Part shown: piece by piece, positions 50,798 through 59,373 of the stretch
How positions within the stretch are numbered: position 1 is the stretch's first letter
Layout of the letters: each line of letters begins with the position of its first letter
DNA from: Actinomadura violacea
GTDB taxonomy: Bacteria; Actinomycetota; Actinomycetes; Streptosporangiales; Streptosporangiaceae
Length of the DNA: 64,000 nt
Assembly (NCBI RefSeq): GCF_017573465.1
Contig: NZ_JAGEPF010000029.1
Coordinates: forward strand, 1-64,000
Direction of reading: 5' to 3'
Notes under the pieces: model-generated
What the model saw: the letters and a program-made list of their open reading frames with translations, nothing else
The model's database searches: none
Told to the model about the DNA's origin: nothing
Position numbers and translations under genes: made by a program

Positions 50798-51055
50798 ATG
50801 TCCGGCAAGAAGATGGAAGGCAACGTGGAGCAGCGCCGGAGGGCCGCCCGCGAGGCCAGGGCGCAGGGGAAGGCCCCGAGCGCCCGGAACGTCACGACCG
50901 GCGCGTCCAAGCAGCCCCATTCGGCGCCGAAGCACCAGCCGCACCACCACGCCGAGCGGCTCGACCGGATCCACCGGGGCAAGCAGCAGGACACCTCGCC
51001 CGCCCCGAAGCCGGGCTACGGCGAGCCGGCGTCCAAGAGGCGCCGCCAGGACTGA
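50798..51055 (+). CDS. Small basic hypothetical protein
   Basis: An 85-residue, Lys/Arg/His-rich and probably disordered protein. The Met-Ser-Gly-Lys-Lys start, the HHHAERLDRIHRGKQ segment and the GYGEPASKRRRQD end match no family I can name. It has no signal peptide or membrane segment. A nucleic-acid-binding or stress role would suit its charge but is only a guess. GGGGGGAAG before ATG 50798 is a strong ribosome binding site, and a terminator follows. Confidence 0.7.
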   Translation: MSGKKMEGNVEQRRRAAREARAQGKAPSARNVTTGASKQPHSAPKHQPHHHAERLDRIHRGKQQDTSPAPKPGYGEPASKRRRQD

Positions 51056-51074
51056 GGCCGCACCCGAGCGCCCG

Positions 51075-51101
51075 GCCACGGCCGGTGCCTCCGGCCGTGG
51101 C
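51075..51101. terminator. Bidirectional hairpin terminator
   Basis: GCCACGGCCGG and CCGGCCGTGGC pair perfectly over 11 bp around TGCCT. It lies between the small basic protein gene and the convergent acyl-CoA dehydrogenase gene. Confidence 0.75.
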
Positions 51102-51109
51102 GGCGCGGG

Positions 51110-52255
51110 TCACAGGCCGGCGTCGCGGCCGATGATCTCCTTCATGATCTCGTTGGAGCCGGCCCAGATGCGGGCGACGCGGGCGTCCATCCAGGCGCGG
51201 GCGACGCGGTACTCGCGCATGTAGCCGTAGCCGCCGAACAGCTGCACGCAGCCGTCGATGATCTGGTTCTGCACGTCCGAGCTCCACCACTTGGCCTTGG
51301 ACGCGTCGACCGCGGACAGCTCGCCCGCCACGTGCGCGGCCAGGCACTGGTCGACGAACGCCTGCGCGACGTCCAGCTTGGTGATCAGCTCGGCGACCAG
51401 GAACTTGTTGTGCTGGAAGTTGCCGATCGGCTGCCCGAACGCCTTGCGTTCCTTGACGTAGGCGATGGTCTCGTCCAGGACGCCGCGGGCGTGCGCGACG
51501 TTGGCGATCGCGCACGACAGCCGCTCCTGCGACAGCCGCTCCATCATGTGGATGAAGCCGCGGTTCAGCTCGCCGATGACGTGCGAGTCCGGCACCCGGA
51601 CGTTCTCGAAGAACAGCTCGGAGGTGTCGGCCTCGGGCTGGCCCACCTTGTCCAGCTTCGTGCCGCGGCTGAAGCCGGGCGTGCCCGCCTCGACGCCGAA
51701 CAGCGTGATGCCCTTGGCGCCGCGCTCGGGGTCGGTCTTGGCCGCGACGATGATCAGGTCGGCGTGGCCGCCGTTGGTGATGAACGTCTTCGACCCGTTG
51801 ATGACCCACTCACCGCCGTCGCGGACGGCGGTGGTCTTCAGCGCCGCGAGGTCGGACCCGCCGGACGGCTCGGTCATCCCGATCGCGGTGATCAGCTCGC
51901 CGGTGCAGAACCCGGGCAGCCACTTCTTCTTGGCCTCGTCGGTCGCCAGCTCCAGCAGGTACGGGGCGCAGATGTCGATGTGGATCGACACGATCGAGTT
52001 GTAGGCGACCGCCACGCGCGCCAGCTCCTCGCCGATGACGGCGTTGAAGCGGAAGTCCCCGGCGGCCTGGCCGCCGTACTCCTCGGGCACCTGCATGCCG
52101 AGGAAGCCCTGCCGGCCCGCCTCCAGCCACACCTCGCGCCTGAGCATCCGCTCATTGCGGATGTCCTCGTCCAGGGGCAGGAGCGTCCGCTCGACGAACT
52201 CCCTCACGGACTCCCTGAACAGGTCGTGGTCGGCCTCGAAGACGGTGCGCCGCAT
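51110..52255 (-). CDS. Acyl-CoA dehydrogenase, LCAD-like
   Basis: A 381-residue FAD enzyme of fatty-acid or acyl-CoA oxidation. AIGMTEPSGGSDLAALKT and NGSKTFITNGGHADLIIV are signature blocks. Near the C terminus the sequence is RIWAGSNEIMKEIIGR, where many family members have the catalytic Glu at YEGT. In long-chain and isovaleryl enzymes the base lies instead on helix G, and here GVLDETIAYVKERKAFG supplies a Glu there. The ATG at 52255 has AGGAGGA upstream. It is divergent from a TetR gene across a shared operator. Confidence 0.92.
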   Translation of the reverse strand: MRRTVFEADHDLFRESVREFVERTLLPLDEDIRNERMLRREVWLEAGRQGFLGMQVPEEYGGQAAGDFRFNAVIGEELARVAVAYNSIVSIHIDICAPYLLELATDEAKKKWLPGFCTGELITAIGMTEPSGGSDLAALKTTAVRDGGEWVINGSKTFITNGGHADLIIVAAKTDPERGAKGITLFGVEAGTPGFSRGTKLDKVGQPEADTSELFFENVRVPDSHVIGELNRGFIHMMERLSQERLSCAIANVAHARGVLDETIAYVKERKAFGQPIGNFQHNKFLVAELITKLDVAQAFVDQCLAAHVAGELSAVDASKAKWWSSDVQNQIIDGCVQLFGGYGYMREYRVARAWMDARVARIWAGSNEIMKEIIGRDAGL

Positions 52256-52296
52256 GCGGTTCCTCCTGGAATGGTGCGAAGTGCGGGCCTAGTGTA

Positions 52297-52315
52297 CTGA
52301 GCGATCGCTTAGGCT
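52297..52315. promoter_or_regulatory. TetR operator and overlapping -10 box
   Basis: CTGAGCGATCGCTTAG (52297-52312) is a 16-bp palindrome with one mismatched pair. TAGGCT (52310-52315), 6 bases before the TetR ATG at 52322, overlaps it. The site also lies 42 bases upstream of the dehydrogenase start, so one repressor would control both genes. Confidence 0.65.
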
Positions 52316-52321
52316 TCTCGC

Positions 52322-52957
52322 ATGGCTCCCGGCAGCGGCCCCGAGGACGGCACCGGCGGCATGTGGGCGGGCGTCGCGCCGGACGCGTCGCGCCGCCTGC
52401 TGCTCGCCGCGGTCGACTCGTTCGCCGAACTCGGCTACCACGGCACCTCGACGCGGCACATCGCCGCCGGTGCGGGGATGAGCGCGGGCGCCCTCTACGT
52501 GCACTACCGGACGAAGGCGGACCTGCTGTTCCAGATCGCGCTGACCGTCCACGAGTCCGTGCTCGCGGAGCTGGAGGGCGCGGTCGACGGTGTCGGCGGG
52601 CACGCCGAACGCGTCCGGGCGCTGATGTACGCGTTCGCCCGCTGGCACGCCCGCCACCACCGCGCCGCCCGCGTCATCCAGAACGAGCTCGGTGCGCTGG
52701 ACGCGGCGCACGCACGCCGCATCGCCGCGATCCGCCGCCGCGTCCGCGCCCTGGTGCGAGAGGAAGTGCGGGCGGGCGCCGCGGCGGGCGCGTTCGACGT
52801 CGCCGACATCGAGGGCACCGCGCGCGCCCTGGCGTCCCTGGCCATCGACGTGTGCCGCTGGTACCGCCCCGAAGGGCCGCGCTCGCCGGAGGAGGTCGGC
52901 GCGCTGACCGCCCACCTGTCGCTGCGGATGCTCGGCGCGCGCACTCCGTCCTCCTAG
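52322..52957 (+). CDS. TetR family regulator of acyl-CoA metabolism
   Basis: A 211-residue regulator. A 20-residue Gly-rich arm precedes the helix-turn-helix (about residues 22-70), which ends ALYVHYRTKADLLFQIAL. The C-terminal domain contains RWHARHHRAARVIQNELGAL, as in TetR proteins that bind acyl-CoA or fatty acids. TAGGCT 6 bases before ATG 52322 and the absence of a ribosome binding site suggest a leaderless message. Autoregulation and control of the divergent dehydrogenase are likely. Confidence 0.9.
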   Translation: MAPGSGPEDGTGGMWAGVAPDASRRLLLAAVDSFAELGYHGTSTRHIAAGAGMSAGALYVHYRTKADLLFQIALTVHESVLAELEGAVDGVGGHAERVRALMYAFARWHARHHRAARVIQNELGALDAAHARRIAAIRRRVRALVREEVRAGAAAGAFDVADIEGTARALASLAIDVCRWYRPEGPRSPEEVGALTAHLSLRMLGARTPSS

Positions 52958-52978
52958 CGCCGTCCTGCTGGCGGCGGT

Positions 52979-53839
52979 CTAGTCCCACCAGAACGACCAG
53001 TGCGTCTTGCCCCGGATCTCCTCGGCGTAGCCGGTGAGCGTGCCCGGCCCCTGGAAGAGGATGTCCGGGCAGAACGCCCAGTGCTCCGCCGCGACGTGCA
53101 CCGCGTGGCGGGTCGTCACGGGCGGCGCGGCGACGCTCAGCTCCATCGTGTTGAACCCGAGCCCGACGACGCGCGCGCCGAAGCGCTCCTCCCAGCCGCG
53201 CAGGACGGCGGCGAGCGGCGCGGTCCACTCGTTGTGGTTGAGCGCGCCCTGCCAGCCGACCGCGGCGATCGCGTCGGCGCCGCGGTCCACCGCGACCAGG
53301 CCGAGGGACGGCCCCCGCGCGCCGAGGACGCGCGCGTACCGGTCGGCGACGGCGTCCGCGTCGTCCAGCGGGGTCCCGGCGGGGGCGGGGCCGGGGCAGT
53401 GCCGGCCGAACGGCGCGAGGTCGTCGTGGTCCTCGTCGGCGGCCTGCTCCGCCCAGTCGGCCCACACCTCGTACAGGAACGCGTCGGGCGAGTAGTTGCC
53501 GACCTCGGCCACCGGCTCCGGCGCGATCTGGCCGGACGCCCAGGGCTGGTCGGTCTCGTCGAGGAGCAGCGGCCACAGTCCGGAGCGGGCGTGCTCGGCG
53601 CGCAACCGGCCCCACAGCTCGCCGTGCACGGGCTCGTCGCTCAGCCAGAAGGCGGGCCGCATGAGCAGCTGCCGCTGCGGGTAGCCGGGGTCCGGCCACA
53701 CCACGTCGCCCTCGGGCAGCGAGACCGACAGTGTCCGCCCGGCCGCGCCGTCCGCGGCCGGGTCGGCGCCGTCCGCGCCGTCGGCGAACAGCTGCGGGAG
53801 GTTGCCCGGCAGGTGCCGCCGGATCTCGACATCATCCAT
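52979..53839 (-). CDS. DUF4253 domain protein
   Basis: A 286-residue protein. The C-terminal ~110 residues match DUF4253: YARVLGARGPSLGLVAVDRGADAIAAVGW, GWEERFGARVVGLGFNTMELSVA and AAEHWAFCPDILFQ. The N-terminal half (SLPEGDVVWPDPGYPQRQLL, then LWPLLLDET) is typical of the same proteins. The function is unknown; such proteins are often linked to polymorphic-toxin immunity-like folds, but no toxin gene is adjacent. I chose ATG 53839. It ends 22 bases from the convergent TetR gene. Confidence 0.75.
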   Translation of the reverse strand: MDDVEIRRHLPGNLPQLFADGADGADPAADGAAGRTLSVSLPEGDVVWPDPGYPQRQLLMRPAFWLSDEPVHGELWGRLRAEHARSGLWPLLLDETDQPWASGQIAPEPVAEVGNYSPDAFLYEVWADWAEQAADEDHDDLAPFGRHCPGPAPAGTPLDDADAVADRYARVLGARGPSLGLVAVDRGADAIAAVGWQGALNHNEWTAPLAAVLRGWEERFGARVVGLGFNTMELSVAAPPVTTRHAVHVAAEHWAFCPDILFQGPGTLTGYAEEIRGKTHWSFWWD

Positions 53840-53901
53840 TTCACGCCGTTCCGGTACAGAGCATGCCAACGGGATCTTGGCACTCCGAGATGGTAACGGC
53901 G

Positions 53902-53960
53902 GTGCGGGCCGCCCGGGGGACGAGCCGGAGGGTTCGCTCGCCCGTCCTGGCGGCCCGCAC
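53902..53960 (-). terminator. Long hairpin after the small membrane protein gene
   Basis: GTGCGGGCCGCC (53902-53913) and GGCGGCCCGCAC (53949-53960) pair perfectly over 12 bp. The 35-base loop contains further partly complementary sequence. It begins 5 bases past the stop of the minus-strand gene at 53965. Confidence 0.6.
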
Positions 53961-53964
53961 GCGT

Positions 53965-54153
53965 TCAGCGCTCCCTGCGCCGTCCGCGCACCAGGTAGTC
54001 GGCGATGACCGCGACGACGCCGAGGCCGCTGACGATGCTGACGGGAAGCTCCAGCCAGCTGCCCTTCAGAAGGATGTTGGAGACGACGTTGACGCCGAGG
54101 AGCAGGCCGAGCAGCGTCCAGCGCGCGGTGTTGCCGGTTCCGGTGGTGTCCAT
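53965..54153 (-). CDS. Small two-helix membrane protein
   Basis: A 62-residue protein with two membrane helices (WTLLGLLLGVNVVSNILL and LPVSIVSGLGVVAVIADYL) and a basic C-terminal tail (RGRRRER), so both ends probably face the cytoplasm. I do not recognise the family. ATG 54153 has AAAGG upstream. It lies 12 bases downstream of the FtsX-type permease gene and in the same direction, so it may be an accessory subunit of that ABC transporter. Confidence 0.65.
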   Translation of the reverse strand: MDTTGTGNTARWTLLGLLLGVNVVSNILLKGSWLELPVSIVSGLGVVAVIADYLVRGRRRER

Positions 54154-54165
54154 GGTGAGCGCCTT

Positions 54166-56601
54166 TCAGGAGATCTTCGGGGAGGTGCGCCGGCGGAGCA
54201 TCGCCCGGGCCGGCAGGAGGACGGCGGCGGCGCCGCAGCCCGCCACGGTCGCGAGGATCGCCGCGCAGGTCAGCGGGGACACCGCGGGCAGCGGCAGCCC
54301 GGTGACCGCCGTCGCGAACGCCGGGATCACCACCGCGACGACGAGGGATCCGGCGGCGGCGCCGGTGCCGAGCACGATCAGCGCCTCCAGGCGTAGCGCG
54401 CGCAGCACCTGGCGGCGGGTCGCGCCGACCAGCCTGAGCAGGGCGAACTCGCGGCGCCGCGCGCCGGTCGCCAGCGTGGTGACGAGGCCGATGATGATGA
54501 ACCCGGCGATCGCGCCGACCACGACGTAGTTGACGAAGCCCTGCAGGCGCGTCGCGTCCGACAGCTCGGCGCCGAAGGCATCGCCGCTGACGGCCTGCGC
54601 GCCCAGGTAGGCGGCGGTGACGGACCGGAGATCGGCGTGGCCGCGGACGAGGACGTGGTCGTCGAGGGACGTCGAGGAGTGCGCCACGGCGAGGTCGTGG
54701 GGGAGGAGCACGTCGCCGAAGCCGAGACCCCGGTCGTACACCGCCACGACCTTGGCGCTGATCCGCGTTCCGTCGCCCAGCCACAGCGGGGTGGTGGATC
54801 CGACGTGGAGCCCTCCGGCGACGTCCCGGCTGAGAGCCACCGTGTTCCCGCGCAGCGTCCCGAGCTTGCCCGAGGAGACCTTCGGGTCCATGGTGGCGGC
54901 GGCGTCCGCGCCGACGCCCTGCGCCGTCAGCGACCGCAGGTTCTTCTCGCCCAGCTCCTTCACGGCCATGACGACCGTGGTGCGCTTGACGGGCGTCGCG
55001 GCGGTGACGCCGGGGACGCGCCGCACGGCGTCCGCCGCGCCCTGCGGCAGCCCCGCACCGCCCGCCACCACGACCTGGTCGGCGCGGTTCCCGTCGGCGA
55101 ACTGCACGGACGTCGCGTGGACGACCGTGGACTGCGCGAAGAGCTGCACTCCGGCGAACGCGACGGCCAGCGCCACCGGCGTCATGATCGAGCCGGCGCG
55201 GAGGGCGGCGGCGGTCGCCGCGTGCCGGGCGAGGCGCCCCGCGACCGGGGACAGCGCGACGGCCACGGGGCCGAGGACCCGCTCGCCGAGCCGGGCCAGC
55301 AGCGGCCCGAGCATCGCGACCGCGACGACCAGCGCCATGACCAGCCCGCTGAGCGAGGCGCTCGCGGCCGGCCCGGTCGTGACCGCCGAGACGCCGAGCG
55401 CGTTCGCGCCGACGACGAGGAGCACCACGCCGGTGATAACGCGCCAGCGCGGCAGCGCCGCGGGCTCGGCGGCCGATTCGCCGAGGGCCTGCACCGGGCG
55501 GATCCGGGAGACGCGCAGCGAGGCGAGCAGCGCGGACACGGTCGCGCCGAGGACCGCGACGGCGAACGCCGCCAGCACCGGCAGCGGGCTGATCGAGAGC
55601 CCGAACCCGTCGGGCAGCACTCCCTTGGCGACCATCGCGGCGTGCATCGCCGCGCCCGCGCCGAGCGACAGGACGCCGCCGATCAGCCCGGCGGGCACCG
55701 CCGCCCGCGCGGTCTCGCGGACGAGCCGCCCGCGCACCTGCCAGGGCGTCGCGCCGACCGCGCGCAGCAGCGCGAACTCCCGCCGCCGCTCCCGCACCGA
55801 CAGCGCGATCAGCCCGCCGACGACCACCAGCGCGGTCATGACGGCGGCGCCGCCGAACGACGCGGCGATCTCGACGATGTCGGGACGTGCGGACGCGACG
55901 GCGCGGTCCTCGGCGTCGCCGCGCGCCGCCCCGGTCGCGACGGTCAGCCCCGGGGCCGCCTTGCGCAGCGCGCCGCTGTCGAGCCTCCCGTCCGCGAGCA
56001 CGGCCAGGGCGTCGGCCTGACCGGGACGCCCGTTCAGCGCCATCGCCGTCGCCGGGGCGAAGAACGCCACCGCGGGACCCGACGCCACCAGCCCGGTGAC
56101 CCGGTACGGGCGGGGCGCCCCGGTGACCTGCAGCCGGACGGTCGAGCCCGCTCGCACGCCGGCCGACCGGCTCAGTACCACCTCGTCCGGACCCTGCGGC
56201 GCCCGCCCCTCGCTCAGCTCGTAGGGCCGCAGCACGGCCGAGTCCCAGCCGTGGCCCGTCACCGCGTGCCCGGTGGACGTCAGGACGGGGAACGCCACGT
56301 CCGCGACCACCGCCCGGACACCCGGCACCGCCCGCAGCGGTCCCGCCGCCGCGAGCGGGACCCGCGCGCGCTCCGCGAGCGGCCTGCTCTGCGTTTCCGG
56401 GTCGGAACCGGGCTGCTTCATCCGCCGCGTGACGCTCGTAGGCCCCGTCACGACCGCGTCCGCCGCGGCGAACCGGTCCACCGGCGCGTGCGCGCGCAGC
56501 GCCGACTCCAGCAGCACCCCGCACGCCCCGACCAGCACCGCCGCGAACAGCAGCGCCGCGAAGACGCCCGCGAACGCGCCCTTTCCCTCCAGCCGCTTCA
56601 C
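54166..56601 (-). CDS. FtsX/MacB-type ABC transporter permease
   Basis: An 811-residue permease with two FtsX domains, about ten membrane helices and two large extracytoplasmic loops. One FtsX block (VMTALVVVGGLIALSVRERRREFALLRAVGATPWQVR) lies near residue 260 and the second (GARRREFALLRLVGATRRQVL) near 740. It belongs to the duplicated permease type that exports peptides, antibiotics or lipoproteins with a MacB-like ATPase. The GTG at 56601 overlaps the stop of the ATPase gene as GTGA and has GGGAG upstream, so the two subunits are coupled. Confidence 0.88.
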   Translation of the reverse strand: MKRLEGKGAFAGVFAALLFAAVLVGACGVLLESALRAHAPVDRFAAADAVVTGPTSVTRRMKQPGSDPETQSRPLAERARVPLAAAGPLRAVPGVRAVVADVAFPVLTSTGHAVTGHGWDSAVLRPYELSEGRAPQGPDEVVLSRSAGVRAGSTVRLQVTGAPRPYRVTGLVASGPAVAFFAPATAMALNGRPGQADALAVLADGRLDSGALRKAAPGLTVATGAARGDAEDRAVASARPDIVEIAASFGGAAVMTALVVVGGLIALSVRERRREFALLRAVGATPWQVRGRLVRETARAAVPAGLIGGVLSLGAGAAMHAAMVAKGVLPDGFGLSISPLPVLAAFAVAVLGATVSALLASLRVSRIRPVQALGESAAEPAALPRWRVITGVVLLVVGANALGVSAVTTGPAASASLSGLVMALVVAVAMLGPLLARLGERVLGPVAVALSPVAGRLARHAATAAALRAGSIMTPVALAVAFAGVQLFAQSTVVHATSVQFADGNRADQVVVAGGAGLPQGAADAVRRVPGVTAATPVKRTTVVMAVKELGEKNLRSLTAQGVGADAAATMDPKVSSGKLGTLRGNTVALSRDVAGGLHVGSTTPLWLGDGTRISAKVVAVYDRGLGFGDVLLPHDLAVAHSSTSLDDHVLVRGHADLRSVTAAYLGAQAVSGDAFGAELSDATRLQGFVNYVVVGAIAGFIIIGLVTTLATGARRREFALLRLVGATRRQVLRALRLEALIVLGTGAAAGSLVVAVVIPAFATAVTGLPLPAVSPLTCAAILATVAGCGAAAVLLPARAMLRRRTSPKIS

Positions 56602-57329
56602 AGCGTCTCCCAGCGGTTCATCACGGCCGCGACCGACGGGTCGCGCAGCTCGTCGACGATCCGGCCCCCGCGGAGGAACAGCACCGAGTCGGCGGTGGCC
56701 GCCGCCAGCGGATCGTGGGTGACCAGCACGACCGTCTGCCCGGTCAGGTCCGCCGCCTCGCGCAGCAGCCGCAGCACGTCGCGGGCCGTCCGCGGGTCGA
56801 GCGCGCCGGTCGGCTCGTCGGCGAACACCACCTCCGGGCGGGTGATCAGCGCGCGGGCCACCGCGGCGCGCTGCTGCTGCCCGCCCGACAGCTCCGCCGG
56901 GCGGTGCCGCAGCCGGTCCGCCAGCCCGACCCGGCGCACCACCTCGTCCAGCCACGCCGGGTCCGGCTCGATCCCGCCGAGCCGCAGCGGCAGCGTGATG
57001 TTCTGCTCCACGTCCATGGACGGGACCAGGTTGAACGCCTGGAACACGAACCCGATCCGCTCGCGGCGCAACCGGGTCAGCTTCGCCTCGCCGAGCCGGC
57101 CGAGGTCGGCGCCGCCGATCCGGACCGCGCCCGCGCTCGGCCGCTCCAGCCCGGACGCGCAGTGCAGGAACGTGCTCTTGCCCGAGCCGGACGGCCCCAT
57201 CACCGCCGTGAACCCGCCGCGCGGGAACGTCCAGGTGACGTCGTCCAGCGCCCGGACCGCGCCGTAGGCCTTGGTGACCGACTCCAGGCGCACCGCCACC
57301 GCGGTCGCCTCGGCCGTCATCGTCGTCAT
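56598..57329 (-). CDS. MacB/LolD-type ABC transporter ATPase
   Basis: A 243-residue ATPase. Walker A is GPSGSGKST (about residues 46-54), followed by the family block ERIGFVFQAFNLVPSMDVEQNI, the signature LSGGQQQRAAVARAL and Walker B VVFADEPTGALD. I chose ATG 57329, with GGAGGG 6 bases upstream, over an ATG at 57359 that would add ten unrelated residues. It works with the permease encoded next. It is divergent from a histidine kinase gene, with two inverted repeats between. Confidence 0.92.
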   Translation of the reverse strand: MTTMTAEATAVAVRLESVTKAYGAVRALDDVTWTFPRGGFTAVMGPSGSGKSTFLHCASGLERPSAGAVRIGGADLGRLGEAKLTRLRRERIGFVFQAFNLVPSMDVEQNITLPLRLGGIEPDPAWLDEVVRRVGLADRLRHRPAELSGGQQQRAAVARALITRPEVVFADEPTGALDPRTARDVLRLLREAADLTGQTVVLVTHDPLAAATADSVLFLRGGRIVDELRDPSVAAVMNRWETL

Positions 57330-57394
57330 GCTCGCCCTCCGTGGGAAACCCGCTCTCACCAGGACGAACCTAGGATCGGGGGCGGCCCCGCCAC

Positions 57395-57440
57395 ATCGGG
57401 GCGCACTCCCCGATCGATGGTGTAGCGGGCTACACCATCG
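57395..57440. promoter_or_regulatory. Two tandem inverted repeats between ABC and kinase genes
   Basis: CGATGGTGTAGC and GCTACACCATCG (57415-57440) form a perfect 12-bp repeat around GG. ATCGGGG and CCCCGAT (57395-57414) form a perfect 7-bp repeat around 6 bases directly beside it. They lie 66 bases before the ATPase start and 62 before the kinase start and are probably sites for the NarL-type response regulator. Confidence 0.65.
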
Positions 57441-57502
57441 GCATGGGGCCTGGCCGTGATGCGCCGCGGCACCCGCTCACATAGCGTGTGCGGTGAGGCG
57501 AC

Positions 57503-58747
57503 ATGACAAGGGCACAGATGAGCGTGACGGGGGCGCTGCGGCGCAGCGCGGAGGCGACCGGCCGGCTGGTCGCCGCCCTGCGCACCTCCGTCCCCGCGCT
57601 GCTCGGGCTCGCGCCCCTGCTGGTGTTCCTCGCCCTGCTGCTGTTCGCGCTGCCGTGGCTGCCGGACGCGGTGAAGCCGCTGCGCGCGCTCGCCAACGCC
57701 GAACGGCGCCGGGCCGGGCGGGTGCTCGGCCGCGAGATCCCCGAGCCGTACGCCGCCCGCAAGGACCCGGGCCTGGGCGAGGCGCGCCGGATCCTGCGCT
57801 CGCCGGCGCTGTGGCGGGACGTCGCGTGGATGGTGGCGCACGGGTACACCGGCCTGCTGATGGCGGTCATGGCGGTCGGGCTGTGGCCCGCGATCCCGTA
57901 CGCGGTGTCGATGCCGCTGTGGTGGTGGGCCGCGCCGCCGGGATCGGTGTCGGCGTTCGTGGACCTGAACACCTGGCCGCAGGCGCTCACGCTCCCGTTC
58001 CTCCAGGCGGGCCTGGACCTGGCGGCGCTGCTGTGGCTGGTGCCGCGGTTCGTGCGCTGGCAGGCGCGGCTCGCGGAACTGCTGCTGCGCCCCACCCGCC
58101 GCACCAGCCTGACCGAACGGGTCGAGGAGCTCACCGAGACCCGCGCCGAGGCGCTGGAGGCGCACGGCGCCGAGCTGCGCCGCATCGAACGCGACCTGCA
58201 CGACGGGACGCAGGCGCAGCTGGTCGCCGTCGCGCTGCGGCTCGGCCTCGCCGACCGCCGCTTCGACACCGACCCGGCCGCCGCCCGCACCCTGTTCCTC
58301 GAGGCCAGGGACGGCGTGGAGGAGGCGCTGACGCAGCTGCGGACCGTCATCCGCGGCGTGTACCCGCCGATCCTGTCCGACCGGGGCCTGGCCGGGGCGG
58401 TGCGCGCGCTCGCCGCCGGCCAGCACATCCCCGTCGAGATGGACCTCGACGGGGCCGGCCGCGCGCCCGCCGCCGTCGAGGCCGCCGCCTACTTCGTGGT
58501 CGCCGAGGCGCTCACCAACATCGCCAAGCACAGCGGCGCCCGCAGCGCGTCGGTCGCCGTCCGCCGCGAAGGGGCCCGGCTGCTGATCAGAGTGCGCGAT
58601 GATGGCAAGGGCGGGGCCGACGCGGGCCGCGGAAGCGGGCTGGCCGGAATCCGCCGCCGGGTGGCCGCGCTCGACGGGACCACCCGCATCGACAGCCCCG
58701 ACGGGGGAGGGACCACCCTGGAGGCGGACCTGCCGTGCGGATCGTGA
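57503..58747 (+). CDS. Sensor histidine kinase, HisKA_3 type
   Basis: A 414-residue membrane kinase. Helices at about residues 30-52 and 110-185 flank a sensor region of the PF13796 type. The dimerisation domain has the phospho-acceptor His233 in RIERDLHDGTQAQLVAVALRLG. The HATPase domain shows VVAEALTNIAKHSGA (N box) and GSGLAGIRRRVAALDG (G box). It should phosphorylate the response regulator encoded with a 13-base overlap. The divergent ABC transporter is the probable target, a layout common for antimicrobial-peptide or drug response. Confidence 0.92.
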   Translation: MTRAQMSVTGALRRSAEATGRLVAALRTSVPALLGLAPLLVFLALLLFALPWLPDAVKPLRALANAERRRAGRVLGREIPEPYAARKDPGLGEARRILRSPALWRDVAWMVAHGYTGLLMAVMAVGLWPAIPYAVSMPLWWWAAPPGSVSAFVDLNTWPQALTLPFLQAGLDLAALLWLVPRFVRWQARLAELLLRPTRRTSLTERVEELTETRAEALEAHGAELRRIERDLHDGTQAQLVAVALRLGLADRRFDTDPAAARTLFLEARDGVEEALTQLRTVIRGVYPPILSDRGLAGAVRALAAGQHIPVEMDLDGAGRAPAAVEAAAYFVVAEALTNIAKHSGARSASVAVRREGARLLIRVRDDGKGGADAGRGSGLAGIRRRVAALDGTTRIDSPDGGGTTLEADLPCGS

Positions 58748-59373
58748 TCGCCGAGGACAACGTGCTGCTGCGCGAGGGCCTGGTGCTGCTGCTGACCTCC
58801 GACAGGCACGAGGTCGCCGCCGTCGCCGGCAGCGGCCCGGAGGTGCTGCCCGCGCTGCTGGAGCACCGGCCCGACGCCGCCGTCCTGGACGTGCGGCTCC
58901 CGCCCGGGTTCCGGGACGAGGGGCTGCGCGCCGCCATCGAGGCCCGCAAGCGGATCCCCGGGCTCCCGGTGCTCGTGCTGTCGCAGTACGTCGAGGAGAC
59001 CTACGCCGCCGAGCTGCTGTCCGGGGGCGCCGAAGGCGTCGGCTACCTGCTCAAGGACCGCGTCAGCCGGGTCGACGAGTTCCTCGACGCGCTGTCGCGC
59101 GTCGCCGCCGGCGGCACCGCCCTGGACCCCGAGGTCGTCTCCCAGCTGATGACCTCCCGCAGCGACCCGCTGCAGGCCCTGACGCCCCGCGAGCGCGAGG
59201 TCCTCGGGCTGATGGCGCAGGGCTTGGACAACGCCACGATCGCCACCACCCTCGTCATCACCGAGCGGTCGGTCAGCAAGCACATCGGCGCCGTGTTCGC
59301 CAAGCTCGGCCTGCCGCCCACCGACAGCGGCCACCGGCGCGTCCTGGCCGTCCTCGCCTACCTCAACTCATGA
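58735..59373 (+). CDS. NarL/LuxR family response regulator
   Basis: A 212-residue regulator. The receiver domain has the acidic pair Glu7-Asp8, the phospho-acceptor Asp52 in LDVRLPP and the conserved Lys of YLLKDRV. The C-terminal LuxR helix-turn-helix is LTPREREVLGLMAQGLDNATIATTL, then SVSKHIGAVFAKLGL. The GTG at 58735 lies inside the kinase gene, so the pair is coupled. The inverted repeats at 57395-57440 are its likely DNA sites. Its stop overlaps the Nudix gene start as ATGA. Confidence 0.92.
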   Translation: MRIVIAEDNVLLREGLVLLLTSDRHEVAAVAGSGPEVLPALLEHRPDAAVLDVRLPPGFRDEGLRAAIEARKRIPGLPVLVLSQYVEETYAAELLSGGAEGVGYLLKDRVSRVDEFLDALSRVAAGGTALDPEVVSQLMTSRSDPLQALTPREREVLGLMAQGLDNATIATTLVITERSVSKHIGAVFAKLGLPPTDSGHRRVLAVLAYLNS

